Shown here: in pieces, positions 9,715 to 18,702 of the stretch
Layout: the number at the start of each line of letters is the position of its first letter
Position numbering within the stretch: the stretch's first letter is position 1
Assembly (NCBI RefSeq): GCF_000227135.1
Contig: NC_018252.1
Location: 372,803 to 436,802, forward strand
Source of the DNA: Leishmania donovani
Lineage: Eukaryota > Euglenozoa > Kinetoplastea > Trypanosomatida > Trypanosomatidae
Length of the DNA: 64,000 bases
Direction of reading: 5' to 3'
Made by a program: the position numbers and the translations under genes
The notes under the pieces: generated by a model
Databases searched by the model: none
What the model was told of the DNA's origin: nothing
What the model saw: the letters and a program-made list of their open reading frames with translations, nothing else

Positions 9715-10893
9715 GACGGATAGGTGGAGGTGCAGTAGCGGCAGCGCCAGCGCTTTCTCTGCCTCAACGCCGTCAATGTAGAACGTGAGCTGTGGGGAGG
9801 AGTATGCAGGGCTCCACACAGAGAAGTCCTGCTCGTGCATAAGTATGCCGCATTACAAGAGGGAGCGGCAGGTGTCTTTTCCTTTCCAACCACGGACGCC
9901 AGCAGCCCCCACCACCATCACCCCACTCTCTGTCTCTCTGCCCTCGCCCTCCCTGCAGCGCGCGGGGGCCTGTGTGAGCCTCCAAATTTCCATAGAAAGA
10001 GTCATAGAGATCGAAACGTCGGCAATGTCACCATCGCCCTGTCGGTGCGGCGTGGCCCTCGTTGTCCTTCGTCGTTGTTTGAAAATGTATGTGTAGGTGC
10101 AAGTGTGTCTGTGTATGTGCATGCGCAGGTCTTGGCACATCAGGAAACGAGTGGTATTACTGGCTGTCTGTCTGGTCCTTGGTTGGCTTTCGTTATGCTC
10201 TTTTTTTGTGTGTGTGTGTGTGTGTGCGTGGCGTCGCGGCGCGCGGTGAGACTATCCGGTTTCTCTTCTCGTGTTTCCTCGCACGCGAAGGAGACGACGT
10301 GAGAACACGAATACAGAACGCTGCCCTCGTGTGGCAAGCACATATCACGCCCCGCCCTCTCACCGATCTACCCAGCCAGCCTCTCACCCTCTCGTTTCTC
10401 CCTCTCATATATGTCGCCGTCACTGTGACTGTTAGCCGTCATGGAAGGAAGGAGTGCGGAGAGGGAGTGTCAAGGAGCAACCGCGCGCGGTGAGGGCCAG
10501 AGACAGCCACAGCAGCAGCAGCTGGTAGGCGAAATGGATGAAGGCGGGTGCCATCACCGCCACCCATCGATGAATGGCAGGAAAAAGACACCTCCGTGTG
10601 CCTTTGCATCTTACCAACGTTTTTGCTCTTCCTCTCTGACCCCTTCCGTCCCCTCTCCTTCTCTCCGTCTGTGTCTGTGTTGGGCCACCTGTTCATGCGC
10701 GTGGCCCCCGCACCATCCACGACGGCGACGCAAATACATGCGCGGCCATGAAACCACAGCCCTACCTACGTGACCCTGAAACGCCAGTACACAACCACTA
10801 CCATCGTTGCCAGTGCCGTATCTGCCGTCACTACCGCTCCCCCTGCCGCCCACCAAACTCCGCCCGCCTCTGCCCCTTCTCCCTTCGCCAAAG
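9715..10893 (+). promoter_or_regulatory. Intergenic region and 5' leader of Sec61 gamma gene
   Basis: This holds 3' UTR of the oxygenase gene, a GT run at 10208-10226, and a strong pyrimidine tract at about 10617-10675. The first AG after that tract is at 10757-10758, a good trans-splice acceptor candidate. No ATG lies between it and the Sec61 gamma start at 10894, which supports that start. No further gene seen. Confidence 0.55.
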
Positions 10894-11103
10894 ATGGACT
10901 TCCTTGATGACATTCTGTTCCACCCCATCGTGGCCTTCACCAAGAACAGCCGCATGCTGGTACGCAAGTGCCAGAAACCGAACTACAACGAGTTCACGAC
11001 GGCTGCCATCGCAGCGTTGATCGGCTTCTTCATGATGGGCTTCCTCGGTTTTTTTGTTAAGCTGGTGTTCATCCCGATCAACAACGTCATTCTTGGTGCG
11101 TAA
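10894..11103 (+). CDS. SEC61G: Protein transport protein Sec61 subunit gamma
   Basis: A 69-residue tail-anchored protein, the usual length for Sec61 gamma/Sss1/SecE. It is the small subunit that clamps the two halves of the Sec61 alpha channel in the ER membrane. The match to other eukaryotes is plain: LVRKCQKPNYNEF (amphipathic, cytosolic, corresponding to LVKRCTKPDRKEF in animals), a single membrane segment at about residues 37-60, and the near-invariant GFFVKLVFIPINNVILG at the C terminus. The frame is open for 29 codons upstream, but those are Pro/Leu-rich leader sequence. The ATG at 10894 is the first after the predicted splice acceptor and gives exactly the family length. Neighbours are unrelated metabolic genes, as expected in a kinetoplastid polycistron. 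Confidence 0.96.
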   Translation: MDFLDDILFHPIVAFTKNSRMLVRKCQKPNYNEFTTAAIAALIGFFMMGFLGFFVKLVFIPINNVILGA

Positions 11104-12604
11104 GGCGCGACTCACGTGTGTACGTGTGCATCGACGTGTTCGGTGCTGCTGCGTTGGTGGGGAATTGTCATTGTTGCCGTTGCTCGAGTGCTTCGTCGCA
11201 TTCTACGAAGACCAGCACGAAGAGCTCCCAGCGACATCCTTTGGCCCCCACTAATCGGCCTTGTCTCCCCTTTCCCCGCTTTTTGGCGTTTTTCTGCTCG
11301 TACACAGTGACGCGGCGGCGGTAGTGTTTCAGTGTGCGACCTCGCCGCACGGTGTGTATGTGTGTACGTGCGTGTGTGCCAAAGTCAGGAAGAGGAAGAG
11401 GAAGAGAAGGCAGCGGAGGAATAGAGAGTATGCACAAGTAGTGTGGGGCTGGAGGCCGCCATGCATGGAAAAGGCAGGCACAGAGACTTTCTAGGGAGAC
11501 GCACGAGCTCATGCTCGTGCACACGCACGCACCGTCACTGCCGCCCGCCTCGCTCACCCTCGTTTCTTTGGGCTTTCTTTCATGTGCAGATAGGCTTGTG
11601 ACAGCAGCAGTAGCGGTAGCAGCATCGCTGTGCGCGTGCGTACGGCTGTGTGTACATGTATATGTCAAGGTGATGACCGAAAGCGGTGCTTCCACTTCGT
11701 CTGTGTATACATGTGTGTGTGCGTGTGTGTCTCCCAGCAGTGTATCCTCTTTTTTGTCCGCCAGCCGTCCCACCTCCACGCTACTGGCCCCTCCCTCACT
11801 CTCTGGGACAGACAGCTCTGGTTCTTCGTGCGCGTATGTGGTGGCGTATGGTGCTATGAGGCGTTGGGTGCGTGTCTTTTCCTAAGAGCATGCACATACA
11901 AGTATGACAAGACGAAAAGGTGGACTGTTGCTGTAAGAAAAGCACAGAAGACACGCAATATTGGGGAGGCGGACGGGAGCAGCAGCAGCCGTTCTCTTCT
12001 GTGTGCTGCCGGAATCTACGAATCTCTTCCCTTCTTCTCCCTCTCTGAGAGACATGTGTGAGTGTGGGTCGTAAGGAGGGAGGGGGTGTATGTGGCGCAC
12101 GTGTAGTTCCACGCCTGCCTCCCCCCCCTTCTCTCCACTGCCGTTTCCATTGCAGCCGCGGAAGAATATGCCAGTGGCACGCTCATCACCACAACGCAGA
12201 CGCTGGGCGCATGCGCACATGTGTGCGCGTAGACTCTGTCTTCCTCACCCTTTACAAACCCCCTCCATCTTCCCATGTCTCTGCTCTTCTCCCCTCTGTG
12301 TTGCTGTGCTGCGGTTCTCAGCTCATCTCCGCGTGGCGTGTGCAATGCGCAACAACGGCGTACTCCCCAGAACCGCAAGCACACGCACCCACCTCTCGAC
12401 GCGCTAAAGGAAGAACTGAGGGCATTCGCCTCCGCCACAACTCTGCTATTTCACCTTCACGGCATCAATCACCTTGCAGCATCCTCTCTGCAGTGTTGCG
12501 AAGAGTGCCATCCTTCCGTCGAGCCGTCTTCCCTCCACCCCGCCCTACTCTACCCCACCCCCACCCCGCCGCTGCCGCTGCCGCTGCCGTCAGCACCCTC
12601 ATCC
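11104..12604 (+). other. Intergenic region, no gene seen
   Basis: This contains the Sec61 gamma 3' UTR, an AG-rich patch (11390-11415), and C/T-rich stretches at 12115-12150, 12260-12300 and 12525-12560 that lead into the dehydrogenase gene. Open frames here are short or shadowed by repeats. I support no coding region. Confidence 0.55.
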
Positions 12605-13897
12605 ATGTCAGCCATTAAGCGCTCGCTGAACGTGGGTGTGGTGGGCATGGGTAACATGGGCATTCCCATTACCCGAAACCTCGCCTTCAAGGCACGCAGC
12701 GCCATGTATTTGCAGATCCACAGCCGCACTCTCAGCAAGGCGCGCCAAGTGTGCGATGACATGAGCGCCGATGGCGCCACCTGCGCCATGCGCATCCACG
12801 ACCGCTACAGCACCATGACCAAGTGGTGTGACGTCATCCTGCTGACCTTGGCACACCGGGCCGCCTCACGGAAGGTCCTCCTGGAGGACAGCGAGGCCCT
12901 CGTCACCAACGCCCGTCCTGGGCAGATTATCGTGGACCACACGACCGTGGACATGGAGCTGTCGCGCGAGTGCGCCCACGAGGCAGAGCGGCGCGGTGCC
13001 GTCTTCCTCGACGCCCCGATGAGCGGTAGTCCGAAGCAGGCCTTCAACAACCAGCTCGTGCTCATGGTGGGTGGGCCGGCGGAGCAGGTGCAGCGGGTGT
13101 CGCCAATCTTTCGTATGTATGCGGACAACATCCATCACATGGGCGCCAATGGCAGCGGCACGGCGGCTAAGCTGCTCTCTCAAGCGCTGGTGGCCTCGCA
13201 CAATGCCGCCGCCGCGGAGGCAATGACGATTGCGAATCGGCTCGGCATCGAGGACTACCAGAAGCTCATCCAAGTCTTGGACGCCTCGTGGGGCTCGAGC
13301 ACGATGCTGCGCCGCAACGCGCCAACGATGCAGGACCTCGTGCGCAACCCGGACAAGCTGGCACCATCCTCTGGCGCCAGCATCGACAACCTTCTCGAGG
13401 ATCTCGCGCTGCTCGACGCCTCCTTACCAAAGATCGAGAAGGGCGACGACGGCAATGGTGGGCGCGAGGTTGAGGAGGAGCGCTTCCCTGTGCTAGACGC
13501 GTCGCTGCGCATGCTGGGCGCCGCCGCCGAATCTGGGATGGGTGACCGTGATATGGCGGCCGTCATCCACTACATCCCGGCGGCCGCCGCCATGGAGAAA
13601 GAAGAGGGGGTCCGCGTTCAGCCTCGCGGGCTCACGTCCGGCGCTTTTCTTGGCCGAAACGCCACCGGAAGGGTGAGCAATGGTCCAGCAGCAGCAGGGG
13701 CTGCAGTAGCGACTTCGTCGCCGCCGATGTCGGCGGAGATCGAGATGGACCCGGGCTTTCTGGCGGACTCGCTCAGTGCCGCCGAAAGTAGCAGCAACGA
13801 CAAAGGCAGCACGACGCAAGCCGCATCAATCGCGGAGCCGTTGACAACAGCTTCCTCGCAGCAGCCCCCAGCCTTCACCCTGGAGGACTTTTACTAG
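12605..13897 (+). CDS. 3-hydroxyisobutyrate dehydrogenase-like (beta-hydroxyacid dehydrogenase) protein with C-terminal extension
   Basis: The product is 430 residues from the ATG at 12605; the frame is open upstream but that part is leader-like Pro/Leu sequence. The N-terminal Rossmann motif is VGVVGMGNMGIPITRNLAFK (GxxGxGxMG, residues 11-19). The substrate-binding signature is FLDAPMSGSPKQA (about 135-147). The catalytic lysine is K189 in GSGTAAKLLSQAL. In the family the motif is GxGxxxKxxxN; here the Asn position is Gln193. GMGDRDMAAVIHY at 311-323 matches the usual helical C terminus, so the ordinary ~300-residue enzyme is complete. It has an acidic insertion at 278-294 and is followed by about 100 Ser/Ala-rich residues of no known fold. 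Members oxidise beta-hydroxyacids with NAD(P)+ (for example in valine catabolism), but the Gln substitution and tail make the substrate uncertain. No obvious mitochondrial presequence beyond MSAIKRSL. Confidence 0.88.
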   Translation: MSAIKRSLNVGVVGMGNMGIPITRNLAFKARSAMYLQIHSRTLSKARQVCDDMSADGATCAMRIHDRYSTMTKWCDVILLTLAHRAASRKVLLEDSEALVTNARPGQIIVDHTTVDMELSRECAHEAERRGAVFLDAPMSGSPKQAFNNQLVLMVGGPAEQVQRVSPIFRMYADNIHHMGANGSGTAAKLLSQALVASHNAAAAEAMTIANRLGIEDYQKLIQVLDASWGSSTMLRRNAPTMQDLVRNPDKLAPSSGASIDNLLEDLALLDASLPKIEKGDDGNGGREVEEERFPVLDASLRMLGAAAESGMGDRDMAAVIHYIPAAAAMEKEEGVRVQPRGLTSGAFLGRNATGRVSNGPAAAGAAVATSSPPMSAEIEMDPGFLADSLSAAESSSNDKGSTTQAASIAEPLTTASSQQPPAFTLEDFY

Positions 13898-14672
13898 TAC
13901 CTCCTTAAGGTCGGAGAGAGCGGAAGGGGTGTTGGTGGTGTTGGCGGCGTGTGTAAGGAGGGGGTGTACGCTGCCTACTGAAAAGACATGCTGCCCCCTC
14001 CCCCTCCCCCAAACCTCCATTGAGTCTGGTTTATGTGCATGTGTCTGTTGGTCACACAAGTTTCTCGGGGCCCCTCGCCATCCTGTTTCTGAGATGGAAG
14101 TCTCTCCCCCTCCTTTCCCGCCTCGGCAATCTCGACTCTCGCTCTCTCGCATGTGCAGTTTTCAAACGGGGGTGGGTGAGGTGGGAGTGCGGGGTGCCTA
14201 CGCTTTAAGCAGCGCAGCGTGCACATATCTATAAGGCGCTGCAGACGGTAAGTCGACATGTGTCACGCGAGCAGCAGACCGAGATGAAGAAGTAGAGGGT
14301 CGCCTGGACAATATCATCCATCCCTCGCTGAGGGGAGGGGGGAGGAGGGGGTCCGCGCCCCCAATCGTTGTCCTTCTCCGCCACGGCTGTGTTTGAGTAT
14401 ACCACTGCGGCACGCATGCCGATCCTATCCCCCTTCACTGTCCTCTTTGGGCCGCACCACCTCCTTGCGTCGTCTCATTTTTTTTCTTCACACACACGCA
14501 CACGCGCACTGGCTCTTCATTGTCGGCGTCATGTGGTTACCTTCTGGCGCGTCCATGCGATCGCGCCGCACTTCCAGCTGTAGACAGTCAGCACAGAAAA
14601 CGACGGTGGCAGACGCCTCACTTGTCTGCGTGATGCACCTCATCTCTTGGGTGTCCTTCCCCTTCTCCGCAC
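13898..14672 (+). promoter_or_regulatory. Intergenic region / leader of small ORF
   Basis: This is 3' flank of the dehydrogenase gene with G- and C-runs, then a T-run with pyrimidines at 14478-14491 and 14512-14525. AG dinucleotides at 14577-14578 and 14585-14586 could serve as splice acceptors. There is no ATG between these and 14631 except one out-of-frame ATG near 14631, close to the small ORF start at 14673. Confidence 0.35.
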
Positions 14673-14984
14673 ATGTACAGTCCAGAGCTGGAGTGGCTGC
14701 TGGGGAGTGCCACGCCGGTGCAGCAGAGGAGAGAGTTGAAGGCATCTGCGGCGACCGGATGCAGTGTCCCTGCATCGGATAGCCTCCACCGTGCAGCCAA
14801 GCTTGACAGCACGGTTGTCGACGGCCATGCCATGCCACCGCGACCTCCCACAGCCCCGTCAGCCCAGCGCTCCACATGCACGCCGGAATTCTACAACAAC
14901 GTGCAGGTGATTGGTGGACTGCCACAACGCGGTCCCCGTGCGCCCACCGATACCTTCAGCGCAATGCCGTGCCGCTTTCTTTAA
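14673..14984 (+). CDS. Possible small conserved protein, 103 residues
   Basis: I do not recognise the family. The ORF begins with ATG and encodes MYSPELEWLLGSATPVQQRR at its N terminus and TPEFYNNVQVIGGLPQRGPR followed by PTDTFSAMPCRFL at its C terminus. About two thirds of third positions are G or C. It lacks the repeat- or pyrimidine-driven composition of nearby spurious ORFs. It sits alone in the 2.3-kb space between the dehydrogenase and the pseudokinase genes, has candidate splice acceptors upstream, and is followed by a SIDER-like element, which typically lies in a 3' UTR. All of this fits a real small gene. Short aromatic/proline segments of this kind occur in axonemal proteins, but that is speculation. 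It could still be a chance ORF. Confidence 0.5.
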   Translation: MYSPELEWLLGSATPVQQRRELKASAATGCSVPASDSLHRAAKLDSTVVDGHAMPPRPPTAPSAQRSTCTPEFYNNVQVIGGLPQRGPRAPTDTFSAMPCRFL

Positions 14985-15059
14985 TGCACGGCCGACTCTC
15001 ACTATCCCTTCCGCTTTTTGTGTTGTTTTGGGGGTTTCGGCGTGCCCATTTCTCTGCCA

Positions 15060-15570
15060 TACAACATGAGGCCAAAGGTCACCCCCCTTCACACAGATGC
15101 GCACGGCCTTGCCACAGGCCCCGACATCCGCGTGGTGCGAGGCAGCCGTAGGCACAAGCTGGCACAGCAGTGCGCCGACTCGGTCATCCGATCATGGCCT
15201 CGGCCTCAAACTCCACCCAACCACCCGGCTTCACAGTCGCTCCTCCCATCATCATGCCGGTCGCCAGGTGGCGCATCCCACTCGGGGTGTAAAACGCGGG
15301 CTCCCCACACCAGCGGGCAGTGAGAGGCTCGGGTAAGATGCGTGCGAGTCACACTGGCACTCTGCCCATCACATGGATGGTGTACACGTGTTCACTGTCG
15401 CAGGTCGCTCGGGCCCAGCGCCGTCCCGGGCCTGACTCTGTCACCACCTAAAGTTGTTCTGCATTGGCAGGGATAAGGGGGCTGCCTGGCTTCCGTACAC
15501 AGAGCGGAGGGGAGGGCGCTGGACCCTGATCCACCACACTGAGCTGCCCCTCCCCCGTCGTCAGGATCTT
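15060..15570 (+). mobile_element. SIDER-like degenerate retroposon
   Basis: About 500 bases of balanced, GC-rich, non-coding sequence unlike the flanking pyrimidine tracts. From memory it resembles the Leishmania SIDER2 family: a segment around 15175-15215 (cgactcggtcatccg), another around 15255-15295 (ggcgcatcccactcggggtg), one at about 15390-15440 (gtcgctcgggcccagcg), and a closing part at 15540-15565 with a run of C before gtcgtcagga. SIDERs are short, truncated relatives of ingi/L1Tc elements found in 3' UTRs that can affect mRNA stability or translation. Its position, just after a 103-codon ORF and before the next gene's leader, fits that. Boundaries are approximate. The call rests on recognition, not alignment. 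Confidence 0.55.
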
Positions 15571-16188
15571 CTCATGTGCGCAAGCAAACAAAGCCCCCCT
15601 CCCCAATGGCTCACGTGCACTCGGTCTTCCTCTCTCAAGTGGTGATCACGACATTCTATCATCCGGCAGCAGCTAGAGCCCCGCACCCGCTCCTCTCCCT
15701 CTCCTCGCTGCACGCACAGAAACAAAGACGGGTGGGGCAGCGGGTAGTACTGTTTTGTATTTTACCAATCTGTGTGTATGTGTATGTATGTGTGTGTGTA
15801 CGTTGCATGCACACGAGAGCTGCTCAATCTTCCGTGGTGGTCCCCCCTCCTCCTTCCACTTTCGCTGTACCTCTCAGTGCCTTTCCGTGCTTTTGTGTAT
15901 GTACGCCTTGCTTGCAGCAGTGACTCCTTATAGTGTTGCCGTACCTTCATCAGTGATCGCATCTCTCTCTCTCTATGTGGTTGCTTACACGCCCTAGCAC
16001 GTGTGCCTCATTTCCTCTCCTTTCCTCCTCCCCCTTTTTCATCTCTCTTTACCTCTTGATGCGCTCCGCTTGGCGCCCATTCGGTTTCTCCCGACGTCTC
16101 TTGCGCCCTCTATTACTCCGCGTGTCGGGGAAGGTGCTTCACTTCGCATTTTGCGCACACGCGCAGCGCTACCACAAGCAACCAAAAC
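15571..16188 (+). promoter_or_regulatory. 5' leader of the pseudokinase gene with trans-splice signal
   Basis: A long C/T-rich stretch covers 15960-16125. The AG at 16132-16133 is a reasonable trans-splice acceptor, and no ATG occurs between it and the start at 16189. A short GT-rich repeat lies at 15770-15803. No separate gene is seen. Confidence 0.5.
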
Positions 16189-18702
16189 ATGTATGCGAAC
16201 ATTGGAGAAGAGAACCAGTTCACCGGCCTCGTGGCGCGGTCGAAGTCGTCTTTGCAGCGCGCAGAGGACTCGGCCGCCGCGACATCAGTGGCGCCGCCGC
16301 CGTCGAACACCGGCGATCGATGTCCTGCATCTCATGCGCACGAGCCCACCGTTGCCGATGAGACAGTCGACACTACGTCGATTCTGCTGATGCATCTCGA
16401 TCAGGTCCTCGCTGCTGCCACTGCAGCGAAGGCACACGCGCGCATCAACAAGCATCAATGCGCGTTGGCTGTACGCCGCCTGCGATTGATTGCCGTCACG
16501 CTACGCAAGATGCCGCGGCCGGCGCCGTCGCAGCCGCTGCTGACCGCGATGCAGTCCCTGTGCCTGCTGCTGCGTCAGTGCGCACACGACGGTGGCGTGG
16601 TGGCAAGCACGGCGGAGTCCGCCACGGCACTGCAGATCCTGTACGGTCCCGACGGCGATCCACTGGGGCCGGCACAGTGCTGGCCGGTGCTGCTGTATCA
16701 TCACTTCACAAGCCAACTGTTCTTCCAAGGTGCTTACCGACGCCTCTGGGCGGCGTGGTCCATGTACTCGCACGTGGATCTGGAGCGTGAGGATGGCGTT
16801 GCCGAGTCGCTGGACTGCGCCGAGGATGGGCAGGTTATGATGGAGCTGCTCCTCCCCATGAGTGTTTCTGGCAGAGAGGCGGATCAATCCGCCTTTGAAG
16901 AGGTCGGCAGCGTCAGCCATCATCTGCGCGACCTGCAAGCCTACCACCAGCGGCGTAAGATGAGTCCGTGGCGAATCCTCTATCAAGACCTGAAGCCGAC
17001 GGATCAGCTCGTACTGGGGGCCAGCCGACCACGAAGCGCATCGGCATCGGCTCCTCCGGCGGCGACGGTGGCAGTGAAGCACCACGCTGATGGTGAGAAG
17101 GACGTTCGCTTCCGTGTTTTACCGCACGTGTACCGGTACAGCGGCGTCCCTGTCGTCGTGAAGGCCCTCTGCGGCGCGGCGGGCACGAGCGACGCAGAAA
17201 CGCAGGAGGTGGCCATGCAGCACGCGACAGAATTCGTACTGGACGTGGGGTGTCGCTCCACGTGGTGTCACCCACATATCGTCACATGCCTCGGTGGATA
17301 CACGGAAAGGTTCGTCGACGACGCGGAGAGCTCGAACGCGTCAGCGGTGCGCGTCGAGGTAGACGAGAAGGCGGGAGAAGAGCGCCCGGCAAGCGCTGCC
17401 ATGGCGAGCTTCCCCTGGCAGTGTCCCGTGTCGGCCGTCACTGGGAAGCCGATCATGGCTCTGGGGTACGTCCTTGAGCTGCAGAGTGCGAGATTGCTTT
17501 CCACCGCCGCCGACTCTGCGCAGGCCTCCTACGTCACGCTTCACGATTTGCTGTTTGCTCCCCCTTCTTCTGCCGCTTTCTCCTCAGCATCCCTCCCTGT
17601 TCTTGGGCGGCACCACTTCACGCTTCACGAGGCCCTCGACATCTGCTCCCAGATCGCCGATGCGCTGCAGTACATCATGAGCGACAGCCATGAGGTGTCG
17701 GAGGCGGTGCAGACGGCGTGGTTGACCGTCGACCCTGCGAACGTCTTTGTTGTGCGCATGGTCGGACTGAACGGGGATGAAGAGCCGGTGCACCAACAGG
17801 AAAGGCAGCAAAAGGGTGGTGTCAGCGGCGACCAGCATGCGCGAGACACGTCGTCGCCCTTGTCGGTGAATAGCGAAAGTGCCGCCTGGGCAGCCAGCGT
17901 CACCCCCTTCGCCGAGGGCGGCAGTCGTGAAGAAGCCCCTGTCGCGAGCCAACCTGACCTGCAAATCGGTTCCGTCAAGGCGTCGGAGGATGGCGGGGGC
18001 CGAGTCGACCGGAGCCTCCCCTACAAGGCGGATACGGTGCAGACACGGAGTGAGCGGGAGACGGAGGTGTACGTCTGCGGAGGAAGAAAGGGCGACCGCG
18101 GCGGCGCCGAAGATGCGCTGCGCCTTCGATCAAAGCACTTCGTTGTGCGCTACAGCCCGCCGTGCAGGTGGACGCCACACCAGGTCGCCGGAAGTCGGTG
18201 GCGCCCGCATGCGCGAGCCACGGCCCCCGCCAGCTACGTCGTTGTGCAGCTCTTTCTCGCTCTCCTCACGGGCCAGGTGCCCTACGCGTACATCAAGACA
18301 GACCGAGAGGTGGAGGAGCGGGTGTTCGCGGGTGCTACGCATCAGCTCGGCAACACCTCGGGCACCGCGTCGTGTCTCTCAGGAGCAGAGCCGCTAGCGC
18401 CGGTGAAGCCAAGCAGCAGCAGTCAAGGGTACCGTATTCCACCCTCGCTGCCGCCGATGGTGGCGAACTGGTGTCGGCGCGCGCTCTCCCTCGATCACAG
18501 CCAGCCGCCCATGGAACTGGAGGCGCTGCGCAACACTCTGACGACGATTCAAGCCTCTCTGCCTGATAACGTCCGTCACGCACACCTGCACGCGGGAGAA
18601 GACGCGGCTGAGGGGGACAGAGGAGCCGGTGGCGGTGGCGGTGGCGGTGGCCCCAATCAGGAGATGCAGTCCTGCATGAGTGGTGAGACGCTCGATGTTT
18701 AG
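16189..18702 (+). CDS. Divergent protein-kinase-like (pseudokinase) protein
   Basis: The product is 837 residues, annotated here as a pseudokinase because parts of the kinase fold can be traced. A beta3-like strand VPVVVKAL has a lysine at 325. HPHIVTCLGGYTE starts at 361 (the usual 'HpNIv...' after helix C). HEALDICSQIADALQYI (480-496) fits helix E. A degenerate catalytic loop WLTVDPANVFVV (about 511-522) keeps the metal-binding-type Asn518 but replaces the HRD Asp and the following Lys. VVVQLFLALLTGQVPYAYI (684-702) is like the helix F/G region. NWCRRALSLDHSQPPMELEAL (about 760-780) is like the closing 'C...dp..RP....L' helix. No glycine loop or DFG is visible, and about 130 disordered residues replace the activation segment. 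The first 300 residues contain a helical, non-kinase domain (residues 60-200). Catalysis is unlikely; a scaffold or regulator is the natural inference. A Gly run (GGGGGGGG) lies near residue 810. Confidence 0.7.
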   Translation: MYANIGEENQFTGLVARSKSSLQRAEDSAAATSVAPPPSNTGDRCPASHAHEPTVADETVDTTSILLMHLDQVLAAATAAKAHARINKHQCALAVRRLRLIAVTLRKMPRPAPSQPLLTAMQSLCLLLRQCAHDGGVVASTAESATALQILYGPDGDPLGPAQCWPVLLYHHFTSQLFFQGAYRRLWAAWSMYSHVDLEREDGVAESLDCAEDGQVMMELLLPMSVSGREADQSAFEEVGSVSHHLRDLQAYHQRRKMSPWRILYQDLKPTDQLVLGASRPRSASASAPPAATVAVKHHADGEKDVRFRVLPHVYRYSGVPVVVKALCGAAGTSDAETQEVAMQHATEFVLDVGCRSTWCHPHIVTCLGGYTERFVDDAESSNASAVRVEVDEKAGEERPASAAMASFPWQCPVSAVTGKPIMALGYVLELQSARLLSTAADSAQASYVTLHDLLFAPPSSAAFSSASLPVLGRHHFTLHEALDICSQIADALQYIMSDSHEVSEAVQTAWLTVDPANVFVVRMVGLNGDEEPVHQQERQQKGGVSGDQHARDTSSPLSVNSESAAWAASVTPFAEGGSREEAPVASQPDLQIGSVKASEDGGGRVDRSLPYKADTVQTRSERETEVYVCGGRKGDRGGAEDALRLRSKHFVVRYSPPCRWTPHQVAGSRWRPHARATAPASYVVVQLFLALLTGQVPYAYIKTDREVEERVFAGATHQLGNTSGTASCLSGAEPLAPVKPSSSSQGYRIPPSLPPMVANWCRRALSLDHSQPPMELEALRNTLTTIQASLPDNVRHAHLHAGEDAAEGDRGAGGGGGGGGPNQEMQSCMSGETLDV

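Noticed and set aside
8932..9840. 302-codon - strand ORF over the oxygenase gene
   Set aside because: It is antisense shadow; the + frame has a full iron and 2-oxoglutarate motif set.
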